Source of the DNA: Siphonodentalium dalli
Taxonomy: Eukaryota; Mollusca; Scaphopoda; Gadilida; Siphonodentaliidae
Assembly (NCBI GenBank): GCA_032622095.1
Contig: CP136063.1
Span: 121,666,723 to 121,730,722, forward strand
DNA length: 64,000 bases
Direction: 5' to 3'
Shown: positions 1 to 10,348 of the stretch, in pieces
How positions within the stretch are numbered: position 1 is the stretch's first letter
Layout: each line of letters begins with the position of its first letter
Translations under genes and position numbers: made by a program
The notes under the pieces: model-generated
Database searches by the model: none
What the model saw: the letters and a program-made list of their open reading frames with translations, nothing else
Told to the model about the DNA's origin: nothing

Positions 1-737
1 TTCATATCACTGATGAGCCTTTGGTATGTTCCAGCTACAGAGGCAATTCTTTATGATTTCCTTAGTTAGGTCATGAAATGTGCGATTAGCTGTTTTTTAT
101 TTCCTTCTGCAGCCTTATGTTATTAGTCCACCTGGTGCCTGATTTCTTGCTAGTGCTATTTTCCTCGGTCTGGAGAAGCCTATGATATTTGGCTCTGATT
201 ATTGCTTCAACAGATCAAATTACATTACAAAAAATACCAGTTTATGCTCTTGTATCTGCTGCATATTTTGTTATTTAATATAATTCATGAAATTAAATTA
301 CAGTAATGCCCTACATAATCGACTCCCTAAACACAGCAGAATTATGGGTAACTTTTCAGGATTCAGTTAGAAATATGGCTTGTTGCCATTTATCCGAAAG
401 CTCTCAGTACTTTAATTGAACACTGATATAATCTTAGCTCTTTCAGTGACAGCTTTATACATTGTATTTGTATAATGATTTGATCTGTATTGGCCTCGGT
501 AATTATGAACAAGGTGATACATCAATCGAGGTCAATTATTGATATGCTTCGACCTTCCAAAAAAGGCTGGGCCAGCTCAGTCGAAATGGCTGAAAATCAA
601 TAATTGGACTTGGATCCTGTGAAGCTTCAAGATTTGATATATTTGATTCGCGAATCGTGCTGCTGATTCGATTTGGTTCTATTTTATCTTAGAATTCAAA
701 TATTTTCGAATCATTCTTCTAATTGGTTTTCTTGTAG
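1..737. other. AT-rich non-coding stretch
   Basis: No convincing coding sequence. It holds the solo MITE arm at 301-406 and a small inverted repeat (CAATTATTGAT near 535 against ATCAATAATTG near 596). The last bases, TTCTTCTAATTGGTTTTC then TTGTAG, form a pyrimidine-rich tract ending in AG that could be a splice acceptor for the next entry, which would make this stretch intron. Confidence 0.4.
301..406 (+). mobile_element. Solo arm of the CAGTAATGC foldback MITE
   Basis: This matches one arm of the foldback element at 3575-3787: it starts TA-CAGTAATGCCCTACATAATC, shares GCAGAATTATGGGTAA and TATGGCTTGTTGCCATTTAT, and stops at GAAAGCTCTC, exactly where the foldback element turns around. It is a half-element, either a deletion product or the ancestral single arm. 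The TA just before CAGT fits a Tc1/mariner/pogo-type terminus. Confidence 0.8.
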
Positions 738-835
738 CTGAAAAAGTCCATGAGGTTGAAGATGCGACTATTTCTATTACTAATTTTTCCAAAGAAATGG
801 AGGTGAAGGCTTTTGTAAAAGCAGGACATGTTTAA
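738..835 (+). CDS. Possible terminal coding exon (31 codons), unknown protein
   Basis: After a plausible acceptor (pyrimidine-rich tract ending TTGTAG at 732-737) an open frame runs from 740 to a TAA at 833-835. The residues begin EKVHEVEDATISITNF and end VKAGHV, a charged, soluble-looking tail. Two leading bases (738-739) imply that an upstream exon, outside the window, would donate one base. AATAAA occurs at 837-842, very close to the stop, and again at 909-914. A 31-codon open frame is not rare by chance here, so the case rests on acceptor, composition and poly(A) signal together. I do not recognise the protein. Confidence 0.25.
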
Positions 836-1889
836 AAATAAAATTGAGAATTCTGTTTCCAATTCTCATTCCAATTTTCAACAAAATATCCAAGAGACAT
901 ATGTTTAAAATAAAGAAACATTTCTAAAAGAAGTTGTTGGTTCAATTCCCAAAATGTCGAGAGTTATTGACCCTTTTTATAAAAGCAGTATACACACACT
1001 GTCAGATGATTGCTTAACAGAGTATTAAATAAGCATTTACCTGTTGGAGCTCCGAAAATGGCAATTTGATTGCGTCAAATAATAAGCATTGGATTGAATA
1101 CCTGATTAATCAATTACAGTGTTTTACAAAGTAACATATTCTGTTCCCAACATGTCTCAAATAGCGGTTTTCTAGGAGAGAGACAACCATGTAATGATTA
1201 AAATTCAGTGTTCGTATTTAATGGAGCTTTAATGGTGCATTAAGACTGCCTTCTGTGGCCTGTGGGATAGTTGCGGTAATTAGATGAAATGCCTCAGAAT
1301 ACCAATGCTAGATATTTGAATGTTTATTGGAACTATTAGTATGATTTATGCAGGTCTTGAGGATAATTGGAGGCACTGATATGACATGACTTTGGAGCAG
1401 TCAGAATCACATAAAGATGATTGAGGCTGGAAGTATTCAGTGGTGCCACGGCTGGAATTCAAGCATATAAGAAGGGCAGTCACATTGCCACTTTACCCCT
1501 AAAACAAAAGGTCCATACAGACAGTGTTGCAACTTTTGGATTATCATTTGCAATTTTTGTATAGTTTAAATCAAAAGCAGAAAATATGTTTTCTAATTCA
1601 CGTCATATTTTGGATCTTGTTCATACTATTGTTTGAATGTGCCGACTCGGTAGAAAATTTGAGGAGACCTCAGCTGGTGGATGACCTTACCTATTAAAAT
1701 AGCCTTTAAAGATTGATCCATATCCAGTATCTTTGCCAGACTCTGTAGTTATGTATAAAAGTTGAAATTGCAAATTAAATACACTGAATGTGATGCCAAA
1801 TTATATCACGGCACAATATTCTTGCCCATGCAATTCTTCAAATGTGGCCCAAACATTGCTGTGACATTTTTCATGTGAATTATTATAAA
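836..1889. other. Non-coding stretch, no feature recognised
   Basis: AT-rich sequence without a supported gene. Short open frames exist in several phases but none shows a recognisable motif. It ends at the Helitron boundary. Confidence 0.4.
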
Positions 1890-3163
1890 CTAGGGGATTG
1901 CCCGTCAAAATGACGGGTATATAAATGTTCTTCGTTACTTTCTGGTCTCCGCGGTCATGAATAACCTTGTCATTTCTGTATTAGCAATGGATTGGTCACA
2001 CTTCTCATTCACCGGAGGCACGTGGGAACACTTTATTGAACTAAAACTGTACTTTGTACCCCCACCCCACCCCACCCCGTATATATGCATGCACATTTGG
2101 AACGCAACAAAATCAACATGTTATTTTATTACTGTATTTACTAACTGAAATAGACTCCATTTGGGAGCATTTATTCAGCGGCGGAGGGGCCTGCTGCCCC
2201 TTTGTACACTATGTATGAGCCTATGGCTTGTGAACACTTTTTTTCACAGAAAAACTGTAGATTCTACAACCACCCACACATATGCATGCGCATATGGATT
2301 GCAACAAAATCAACTTATAGTTCTGTATTACTATTATATATATTCCAGTAACTGAAACAGAGCCTTTATTTAGCGACCGAGTGGACTATACAGTCCCTTT
2401 GTGCGCTTCGCGCACATGCATTATGATCTTTTAAAACAGACTCCCTTCGGGAGCTTTTATTCAGCAGCATATATAGGCCTAAGGCCACAGGCCCTTGCAC
2501 TGCGGCCCATTTGCATACTTCGCACCCATTTTTATATTGTATAAAACGTTATTTGTCAATTTGCCGTCTTCCGTATACATGTATATACTCCTTCGATTCC
2601 ACACACAATGCACAACTTTCATAACAAAGACACAATCCATTACTTATATTCACACTGAAGTGGCATAATAATAAGACAATTTAGCACCCATTTCCAACGG
2701 CGGTATAGAACGTTCTGGTCTCGACTCTACATCCCATGCACTTCCACGGCAAAAGCAACATGCGTTAATTATATTCACACTCAACCTGATCTGACAATTA
2801 ATTTATAGCGCCCAATTTCAACAACGCTTTGGTAGAGCGCATGGAAAATTTCGTCAATACAATAGCAACGCAAATGTGGGTTTGTGTACGACGTCACATG
2901 ACGTCATTTCGACAAACGTCATAAGAAATAGTGTCTACATGGGTGCAAATACTGCATTTGGGAACCATGTTAGATCTCAGGTTTGCTTTGACTAATCGGC
3001 GTGAAATTTTGTGCATCACGTTTTACGACACAATATAGGCCGTGGTCCAAATTTGGGCTACATTGCACGCATGGTTGAAAAGTTATAAGCGCGCCAAAAG
3101 CGTGACCGAGTTATACACACACACACAGACAGACAGACAGACGACGGGTTTTATATATATAGA
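1890..3163 (-). mobile_element. Non-autonomous Helitron, complete, minus strand
   Basis: On the minus strand the element starts with TC (TCTATATATATAAAACCCG, 3163 downward) and ends with CTAG at 1890-1893. The 3' end carries the hairpin CCCGTCATTTTGACGGG, followed by CAATCC and CTAG, the Helitron signature of a hairpin just upstream of CTRR. The flanks on that strand are A (3164) and T (1889), the expected A/T insertion site with no target duplication. The 5' end runs into a TCTG/TG microsatellite. The body holds two or three degenerate repeats of a block with GGGAGC..TTTATTCAGC. There is no Rep/helicase frame, so it depends on a partner element. Confidence 0.82.
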
Positions 3164-3567
3164 TGCTCCAATGTTTAACTTTGTTCTATTCTGCTATTGT
3201 AACTGAAGGTCGGGAACCCTCGGTGGTCTGTTGGTTTAGCATGTCTGGCTTGTCTTCCTGTCGGTGGACTATTGAGTTTCTGACAACAGAGGCTTGGTCG
3301 GATTAGGCGACTTAAGGCTGTTCAGTTTTCACCTAAGTTGTGACCCTTGCCATTGGGTAAGATCACTTGTGCTGAGCTCTCTTGGTTGTACCAAGACGAT
3401 AATTAGAACAGTTTGTTGGGTAAGCATAAGCTGCTCTAGTGAAGCACTTATCAAATGGCAGCATACAGTAGATTCGGCATTGCTCAATTTCTGGGGTAAT
3501 AATGTGATTGTTACAGCTCTTTAATAAAGTCTTGGATATAAATCCCTTCTAAAGATTGTGCCCTCTA
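3164..3567. other. Non-coding stretch
   Basis: Unassigned sequence between the Helitron and the foldback element. A faint A-box-like string lies near 3222 but no B box follows, so no RNA gene is called. Confidence 0.35.
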
Positions 3568-3794
3568 GCACCTACAGTAATGCTCTAAGTAATCGACTCC
3601 TTAACCACAGCAGAATTATGGGTAATTTTTCAGGATTTAGTCGGAAGTATGGCTTGTTACCATTTATCGGAAAGCTCTCGCCGAGAGCTTTCCGATGAAT
3701 GGCAACAAGCCATATTTCCGACTAAATCCTAAAAAATTACCCATAATTCTGCTGTGGTTAAGGAGTCGATTACTTAGAGCATTACTGTAAGTGC
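3568..3794. mobile_element. Foldback MITE, 112-nt arms, TA-flanked
   Basis: A nearly perfect palindrome centred on base 3681, with arms of about 112 nt and a spacer of one base. The outer sequence reads TA-CAGTAATGCTCTAAGTAATC on both strands, so the element proper is 3575-3787 flanked by TA (3573-3574 and 3788-3789). TA duplication plus a CAGT terminus is the pattern of Tc1/mariner/pogo elements, so this is probably a non-autonomous relative; no transposase is present. The transcript would fold into one long hairpin. Confidence 0.82.
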
Positions 3795-4461
3795 ATCATA
3801 TACCTGTCCACTTGGCTACTGATAGCGGAAATCACTTTACCATATTTCATTCTCATGAAGAGCTATCCGAAGGACATCCAAGGAAAATACACCCAACGCC
3901 TACGGTTCACATTGCTGAGAACGAAATGTAATATATTTACCAACTGTCAGTAACTTCAGTTGATCATGCACTTCATTTTCATTGATCAAAGGTATACAGA
4001 ACTTAGCTGTTATTTGTTGAGTTGATTGGTGAAGCGCCAAGCACTTTGGCATCACTCTCGATAGTTACTTTGTGCAATTTACAATTAACAAGGCCAGTTT
4101 TGTTTGAGAGAAAGTTTTACCTTTATCTGTGCCTCATCAATTGTATTCCCATTTGGCTATTGCACTCTGTGCCATGTTTTAAGACCCAGTCAGTTTAATT
4201 TAACACCAGCAGACATGGGGGGGGGGGGGGGTGGTATTAAGCTTCCTTTCCAGTCTTTAATGAAGGAGCACAGGCAGCAGAAAGTGCTCTTGCATGTTTA
4301 TAGAATGGTAAGATCAATATGAAATATCAACAGAAACAGAGGCAGAATACATTCATTCTGATAGCATAAAGTGCTTCATCCTTGAAAGTGCCTGAAAAAA
4401 GATTTTTGAATGGCAAAATTAAGTTTTTCCAACATCTTGCTTTTAATAGTTTTGACTTGAA
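3795..4461. other. Non-coding stretch with a G15 run
   Basis: No supported gene. A homopolymer of 15 G lies at 4217-4231. Short open frames cross the stretch but show no motif. Confidence 0.4.
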
Positions 4462-4903
4462 CCCTTTCATGACGGGAGCTGCGCTGGTACAGCATTACAG
4501 GTCCTGTGCCAGTGCATTCTCTTATATATGTGGAGGGGCATCAATGGCTCAATCGGTTAGGGTTACAACTCCAAGCCATCTCGCCCTCCAGCGCTGGCAA
4601 TAAGGGTTCAAATCCGCATGTTTCCATCGTGGTCTTTGTAACTCGAAATTGTTATCTGGTGGAGTTGCCAGTTATTCGCCGATGGCCGGTGGTTTGCCAC
4701 ACATGGTCGACTAGTTTATCAGCCATGGAAATCACTGTTAGATTAGCCACAAGTTTGCGGATTTCCTCCACTACTAAAACTGGCAATGTCGTCATATGGC
4801 CTTAGTTGCTGACAGCGGCATTAAACCCCAATCAATCAATCAATCTTATTTATGTGAGTGTCCCTTTATTAGGGAGTCTCGCGTATATATTAGTGAATAA
4901 GGG
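4462..4903 (+). mobile_element. TTAA MITE (CCCTTTCATGA family), split by a SINE
   Basis: It begins CCCTTTCATGACGGGAGCTG, then has the family's internal GTGCATTCTCTTATATATG, is cut by the SINE at 4533-4844, and resumes with GAGTGTCCCTTTATTAGGGAG to end at GGGTTAA (TTAA at 4904-4907). Other family members lie at 9178-9415, 21680-21798, 22570-22760, 39948-40155 and, split again, at 54790-56820. TTAA targets and CCC termini are the hallmark of piggyBac-like elements. Confidence 0.72.
4533..4844 (+). mobile_element. tRNA-derived SINE with (AATC)n tail
   Basis: Internal Pol III promoter: A box TGGCTCAATCGG at 4545-4556 and B box GGTTCAAATCC at 4605-4615. A body of about 200 bp follows, ending GCATTAAACCCCAATCAATC with a tetranucleotide AATC tail. 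It is flanked by a 12-bp target duplication with one mismatch: CTTATATATGTG (4521-4532) and CTTATTTATGTG (4845-4856). Such heads and tails are typical of mollusc SINEs of the V/Deu-domain kind, but I cannot assign the central domain by eye. It is not a functional tRNA gene. Confidence 0.87.
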
Positions 4904-5100
4904 TTAATAATGTACCTATTTCTGGACATTCTGTTATTTTGCTGTCAGTTACTTCCAGAAGCTCTTGCATCAGAATTGATATAAGTTTTTTTGACATGTT
5001 TGAGTTAATTTATTTAGTTTATATTGGTCATTTAATATATAAAGTTTAGATCAGTCATTATATATTAAAAGCTCATTATGAAGATATGCCATTGGGGGAA

Positions 5101-5474
5101 ATTTTAGACCAAGTCTCCGATGGAGCTATAGTCATCACTCCTCGTCTATCCATTCGTTCGTTCATACGTCAACATCTTCTTCTCCAGAACCCCAAGGCTG
5201 AATAGAGTCGTATTTGGTGTGCATTGTCCCTGAGTGACTGGGCTTCAGATTTGTTCAAATGAGGCCGCCAGGCTAAATAGGGGTGGAGCCAGGGTCATAA
5301 CTCTTTCCTTTTATAGGTCCTTGGGTGACTGAAATTCAAATTTTTTCAAAGCGGGCCATCCGATCAAATAGGGGCGCAGCCAAGGATATAACTCTTTCCC
5401 TCTTCTTAAGACATCGTCTCAAGAACCATCAAACCTATTTTGCTTATATTTGGCCTGGAGGCTCCTTAGGTGAC
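5101..5474 (+). repeat. Interspersed repeat, left part (GGTGACTGG family)
   Basis: Tandem-like blocks repeat the phrases GGTGACTG..TTCAAATTTG, AATAGGGGYGSAGCCA and ATAACTCTTTCC. The same family resumes at 7090 beyond the hAT insertion and continues to about 7850 with CTCAAGAGCCATCAGACCTAT. Non-coding. Confidence 0.6.
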
Positions 5475-7089
5475 CAGACCTGTTTACTTTCTAAATTGGA
5501 AATAGGGAGATTTATCCTCAGAAATCAGGAGATTTAGTGAAAAATAGGGAGATTTTTTTTCAATGTCAGTATCGTGGAAAAAAAACTTCATATTTTTCAT
5601 TTAAATGTCATATAGACTGTTTGTTGCATTGGGTTTTCATCTGCCACAATTAATGGCCTTGAAATCACTGAATCATTTGGGAATAAAATTACGATTTTCC
5701 ATGTATGGGTCACGTTTTATTTCGAACAAGGCAATACAATGATTAAAACTATAGTTGCACACTATAAAATGGTGCTATCGGATAATTTTGTCGCCAGAGT
5801 TTTCAGAAACATCGGTGAATTTAAAGAGAATACGTTTTGACAGAATTGTTTGAGGTCCATTCGATTCGTGTTCTGTTATTGCATATACAAAACGCGGAAT
5901 ACCACAAAGATGGAAACGGAACTTTCACCGACACAAAAACAAACAAATTTTAAATTGGCAATATAATAATTTGAGTCGGCGGTTTTAAAGCAGTCGGTCG
6001 GTCGGAGCAGAAACCAACACTTTATTAAGTGTGGCCAAAAAGGAAGGCTTCTTGTTATGCCCCCGATCTCCGATGGAGATTTGGGGGTATATAGTGGAGC
6101 CCTCCGTCCGTCCGTCCTTCCGTCCTTCCGTCCGTCCTTCCGTCCGTACGAACGTTTCAACTCATAACTTTGGTTTCGCTAACTCAATTCAGTTGATCTT
6201 TGGTATGCTAATAGACCAGCCGGGGGGGGACAAGATTTCCCCATAACTGCGGTTTCGTCCGCCCATTTTTTCCAGAGTTACGCCCCTTTTTGGACTTAGA
6301 AAATTCAGTTTTCTGTGGCATACGAACGTTTCAACTCATAACTTTGGTTTCGCTAATCAATTCAGTTGATCTTTGGTATGCCAATAGACCAGCCGGGGGG
6401 ACAATATTTCCTCATAGCCGTAGTTTCGTCCGCCCATTTTTTCCAGAGTTACGCCCCTTTTTGGACTTAGAAAATTCAGGTTTTTTTGGTTTCCAGATGA
6501 TAACTTGATTTTGGATTGTTTATTTGCAAAACCCGTTTTTTTGTGCATTACCAATATCGCAATACAGGTCAAGGTAAAATTTCGGTTCAATCGGATAATA
6601 TTTGTGAGAGTTATGACCCTTTTTCGACTTAAAAAATTCAGTTTTTTTTTTAGAAAATTCAGTTTTCCTTCTATTTTTGTGGCACCAGACCAAATTTGAA
6701 GCTAATATAGAACAACATGTGGCATTTTTATAGCGCTTAACCAGAAAGTTTCTCTGATTGTACAGTCGGGGGCGTTACCTCCGCCCAGCGGTGCACTTGT
6801 TTGATATATTATAATCCTTGTCTGAACATTGAAGACTGCATTTACTTACTCAACGCTGTTAAACAAAAGAGTCGACGTTGTGTCAACATTTTGTCACTGT
6901 TTGACTCGCAGGCGATATATTCCTAACTGATTTGTAACACTATAGCATGCATGGCTTATCGCTACAGCCGTTGGCTAATTTTTGGTTTTATCTTTTGAAT
7001 CGGGAGATTTCGTTTCCCGATCGGGAGCACAGGAGAAATGACACAAAATCGGGAGACTCCCACCGAAATCGGGAAAGTAAACAGGTCTG
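5475..7089. mobile_element. hAT-type non-autonomous element, 8-bp duplication
   Basis: Perfect 17-bp terminal inverted repeats, CAGACCTGTTTACTTTC at the left and its reverse complement at the right, flanked by an exact 8-bp duplication TAGGTGAC (5467-5474 and 7090-7097). An 8-bp duplication is diagnostic of the hAT superfamily (also P and Merlin; the CAG start favours hAT). It interrupts the GGTGACTGG repeat. No transposase frame is visible; the centre is taken up by another repeat (6055-6800). Confidence 0.82.
6055..6800 (+). repeat. CCGTCC-type repeat nested inside the hAT element
   Basis: Starts with a hairpin (CCCCCGATCTCC, GAT, GGAGATTTGGGGG), then CCGTCC repeats, then a 174-bp direct duplication (units start at 6148 and 6322 with ACGAACGTTTCAACTC), then stretches of the same family seen at 37.7-39.4 kb (TTTCCAGATGATAACTT, AATACAGGTCAAG, GAGAGTTATGACCC). 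The similarity to that distant array shows one large repeat family. Confidence 0.65.
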
Positions 7090-7860
7090 TAGGTGACTGG
7101 AATCCAGATTTGTTTGGTATGCAGGGGCATCAACCCCCTTACCTTTGTATGACTCCTGTGAAATGCATAATTTACATTACGGGAGCACCCTTCTGAATGT
7201 TGTACCCCCCCCCCCCCCCTTCCTTGCCCTTCACTGATTCAGCCAGCCATGGTCCCAAAACAAATTTACTCCAATTCTTGACAGAGTTTCTCTTCTACTG
7301 ACAATGAAAATATGAAGCATTATCATTATTCTTCAGCTAATTAATCGTGGGCCTACACATGTCATCATGTGATATCTGATCTTATCTGACATGTTTAATA
7401 AACATTCCTATCTGACATGTTTAATAAACATTCCCAGAGCTGACCAGAGGTGAATGTTGTGTTTGGGTCATTAATTTCAAATTAAGTATTCCAATATGTT
7501 GATTGATTGATTGATTGATTTGTTAGCACTTTTCACAGGGCCAATTTTACACATAATCCTTCATATGGATTCATTCAAATCTCTAAACAGGAAATTTTTC
7601 ACTCCCCCACCTGATGCCCACCCCTCCACAAGAGAAAATACTTGTGCTGTCGAATTCAAGATTAGTGCTGTCAGATATATATATTCCTATGGGGATAGTT
7701 TTAATATATTATCAGTTAAATGTGTTATAATTTTATTCATATGAGACAAGGTCTCCTCAAGAGCCATCAGACCTATGCATGTAGATTATATGTATAGTAT
7801 AGAGGGTTATTGGCTGAATTGGATACAGATTTGTTAAAATGGGGTTGATCGATCGAGAAA
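7090..7860 (+). repeat. Interspersed repeat, right part, and simple runs
   Basis: Resumes the GGTGACTGG family after the hAT element. It contains a C run near 7204-7219, a short direct duplication (TATCTGACATGTTTAATAAA twice near 7383-7430) and GATT repeats at 7501-7519. No gene is supported. Confidence 0.5.
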
Positions 7861-8035
7861 TCAATACCAATTTATTTCTGATCAAGTCTATTGACCTTAA
7901 TACTTCCAACATTATTAAAGGTCTCTTAATTTTTGTATGTCACAAAATGGGTATTTTTTTTTTCAATTTGAGGAATCATGGTTATATTTCTTGTTAGAAA
8001 AGAATGTGTCAATTAATTTTTTGAATTGGTCTTGA

Positions 8036-8725
8036 GGTTCAATTCCAACAATGAAATCGGGTAATTTGTTTCAGTGTTTGATCACTTGTTGTGTAATAAC
8101 AGTACTTCCCCACATTGGTATCTATTTCTGCAGCTCTTGTTCTGTTATAAATGCTTTCTAAAAGTACCAATTGACTGTCCAAATGGTACTGGTTTGGAAC
8201 AAATTTAAAAGTTTCTATATTAAAGGACACCTTTGAATCTTCTATATTTCACAGACATCAAGTTCAATTTAATCATGTTATCATGATAGCTGTGTCTGAT
8301 TATCTGTGGGATCATGTTTGTTTCACACTTTGGCATTTCAAATATGGATTCCAAGTAGTATTGTAGTATTCCATCACTGGTCTGGCCATGCTCGTATAGA
8401 GTTTCCAGAATGTATGTGGATTGATTTCTGTGAATGTCCTTTGAATGACCTGGAATAAGTTTTGTTGTACAAGGAATTTATAGGTATATCGTACTCAAGT
8501 TTGTCATCAGTGTTTGGATTGTTGTGACCCTGAAACGTAAGATATTTTAGCAGAATTAGAAAATGGGAGCTGCCACTCCAATGACCACCTGCAAGCTATT
8601 TCTTCCTGTATGTTAATATTATTTGGATTTCCAAGAACTGTGTATCATCTGCAAAAATTTTACAAACACCTTTCGTTTCATCTGGCAAATCATTTATAAA
8701 AGGTATGAAACTGAAAATTCAAGAC
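8036..8725 (-). pseudogene. Decayed LINE reverse transcriptase fragment
   Basis: Read on the minus strand, 8712-8640 gives a frame with FINDLPDETKGVCKIFADD, the reverse transcriptase catalytic core with the FADD metal-binding motif at 8644-8655. After a stop and frameshift, 8594-8563 gives RWSLEWQLPF, matching the W..W..F block that follows the core in CR1/jockey-type LINEs, and 8410-8340 gives LYTSMARPVMEYYNTTWNPY, the conserved post-RT segment. Order and spacing fit a LINE C-terminus. Several frameshifts and stops make it dead. The clade (CR1 or jockey) cannot be settled by eye. Confidence 0.85.
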
Positions 8726-9173
8726 AAGTTTAATAAACTTCATTTGAGAGGAACACAAATATCATATTCTATTTACATATGACTCTATTTGAGTTGATTT
8801 TGTGCAAGATACTACTTTGCTATGGCAAATTGGTTAAACTAAAGAATAAAATATAGTTCTGTGGTTTGAGCCTATATATAGTTAGTGTTTCTCAAAGAAT
8901 TAGAATTCTATATACTACATAATTGTTTCGATAATCTTTAGTGAGAGAGAGATAAACTTTTTTGGGATGATTAAGAGCTATAAGACCTAATTATTCCATT
9001 GCCATGGCAACTGTCAACTGTTTTGTCTCACCAAAGGCATGGCACAACCAAAAACGTAAGTAAATAGATCACACTTGTGATTTTCAGTGGCAGAAAACCA
9101 TATAGATTTATTCAGAGATATGTCCTCTCACTCAAGACACTCCAGATTAAAACATATTTGAAGTTGTTCCTTG
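8726..9173. other. Non-coding stretch
   Basis: Unassigned AT-rich sequence between the LINE fragment and the next TTAA MITE. Confidence 0.35.
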
Positions 9174-9177
9174 TTAA

Positions 9178-9415
9178 CCCTTTCATGATGGGAGCTGAGC
9201 TGGTGCAGCATTAAAGATTCAGTGCATTCTCTTATATATGTGAGTCTACCATAGGGAGCAATATAAGAGAATGTACTGGCTTTCAAGGTATTGTTAGGCC
9301 AATGCATTCTCTTATATATGCGATGCTCCTTTAATATAGGCAATTAACATATTACAAGAGAATGGATTGGCACAGGGTTTTCAAAAAATTTCAGGAAGCT
9401 CCAGTCATGGAAAGG
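9178..9415 (+). mobile_element. TTAA MITE, CCCTTTCATGA family, nearly intact
   Basis: Left end TTAA-CCCTTTCATGATGGGAGCT; right end AGCTCCAGTCATGGAAAGG followed by TTAT, one base off TTAA. Inside are the imperfect inverted phrases GTGCATTCTCTTATATATG and CATATTACAAGAGAATGGA. About 238 bp. It preserves the segment CAGCATTAAAGAT, which is the target used by the insertion at 54827. Confidence 0.75.
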
Positions 9416-10344
9416 TTATTTAAAGAAGTTTGCATGGTCAAATTGGTATCAGAATTTCAGCCGAACTTTTAAATGGAAAATCAAGTGGAAAAACTCTTGT
9501 GAAAACTAAAATAAGAACATGAACTGCCAATGGGATAACAGTTTTTCCCCAATATAATAAAAAGTCTGATATTCAATTTCTTCCAATATACTACTAAATC
9601 TTAGTTATTTATCAGGATTTTTTAAAATCCCAACACAGTTGTAAAATGCAATCATTGATTATGTACCTGGGTATATCACTGGACAGTCTTGGTATAACTT
9701 AAACTTTGTTCAAGTTTAGGATTGTCATCATTGTGAGAAAATTGTCCCCTAAAAAGTCCTGGAATTCTTCCATGACATGCGCTTTCAGCAGGGGAGTTTC
9801 CTGTGATCTATCCATATGCATATTACTGACCCGGAGATACTCCGCTAATTGAGAGAATTCCTGGCCTATACTAACCACTCAAGTGAAGTACTCTCATACA
9901 TTCTACTGATGAGGTTTACACCATCACATTCCATCCACTCTATTTTGTGTACATTTTAACACTCTGATGGCTATATACATGTACTTGCTGTCATGATCTG
10001 GTAGTTCCATAACTTGTTCCTTCTACACTTATAATTATAGGATTTGGACACAAGTCCAAAGTTGCATAGAAAACTAAGAAAACCTGACAAACACTATATA
10101 GAATTTGAGACAAATCCTATTACTGTCGTGTGTTAAAATCATGTGAAATATTGAAATGGCTTGGCCTATAGAGTATCACTTAAGATGTAGTAATTTGGTT
10201 TTGCATGTTGTGGCCTGATATCACAATTTTTTAAATGTTTTTGTTAAATATAACTCGTAACTTGTCAGAGGCTCGTATATCAAATTAAACCAAAAAAATG
10301 CTAATTTTGAAACATTTATTTTCGGATATTATGCATATCTAATT
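9416..10344. other. Unassigned stretch with one coding-like minus frame
   Basis: On the minus strand, 9860 down to 9699 is open for 53 codons after a CAG, beginning EFSQLAEYLRVSNMHMDRSQ and ending LNLNKV before TAA. The residue mix looks like a helical protein segment, but there is no pyrimidine-rich acceptor before it and a frame of this length is common by chance. The rest shows nothing recognisable. Confidence 0.25.
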
Positions 10345-10348
10345 TTAA

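Noticed and set aside
1441-1530. Minus-strand terminal exon after TTTTGTTTTAG
   Set aside because: The acceptor looks good, but the open frame is only about 19 codons with no other support.
3217-3300. Pol III gene or SINE from an A-box-like GGTCTGTTGGTTTAGC
   Set aside because: No B box within the required distance.
4533-4620. Functional tRNA gene
   Set aside because: A and B boxes are present but arms do not pair into a cloverleaf, and the sequence continues into a SINE body and tail with target duplications.
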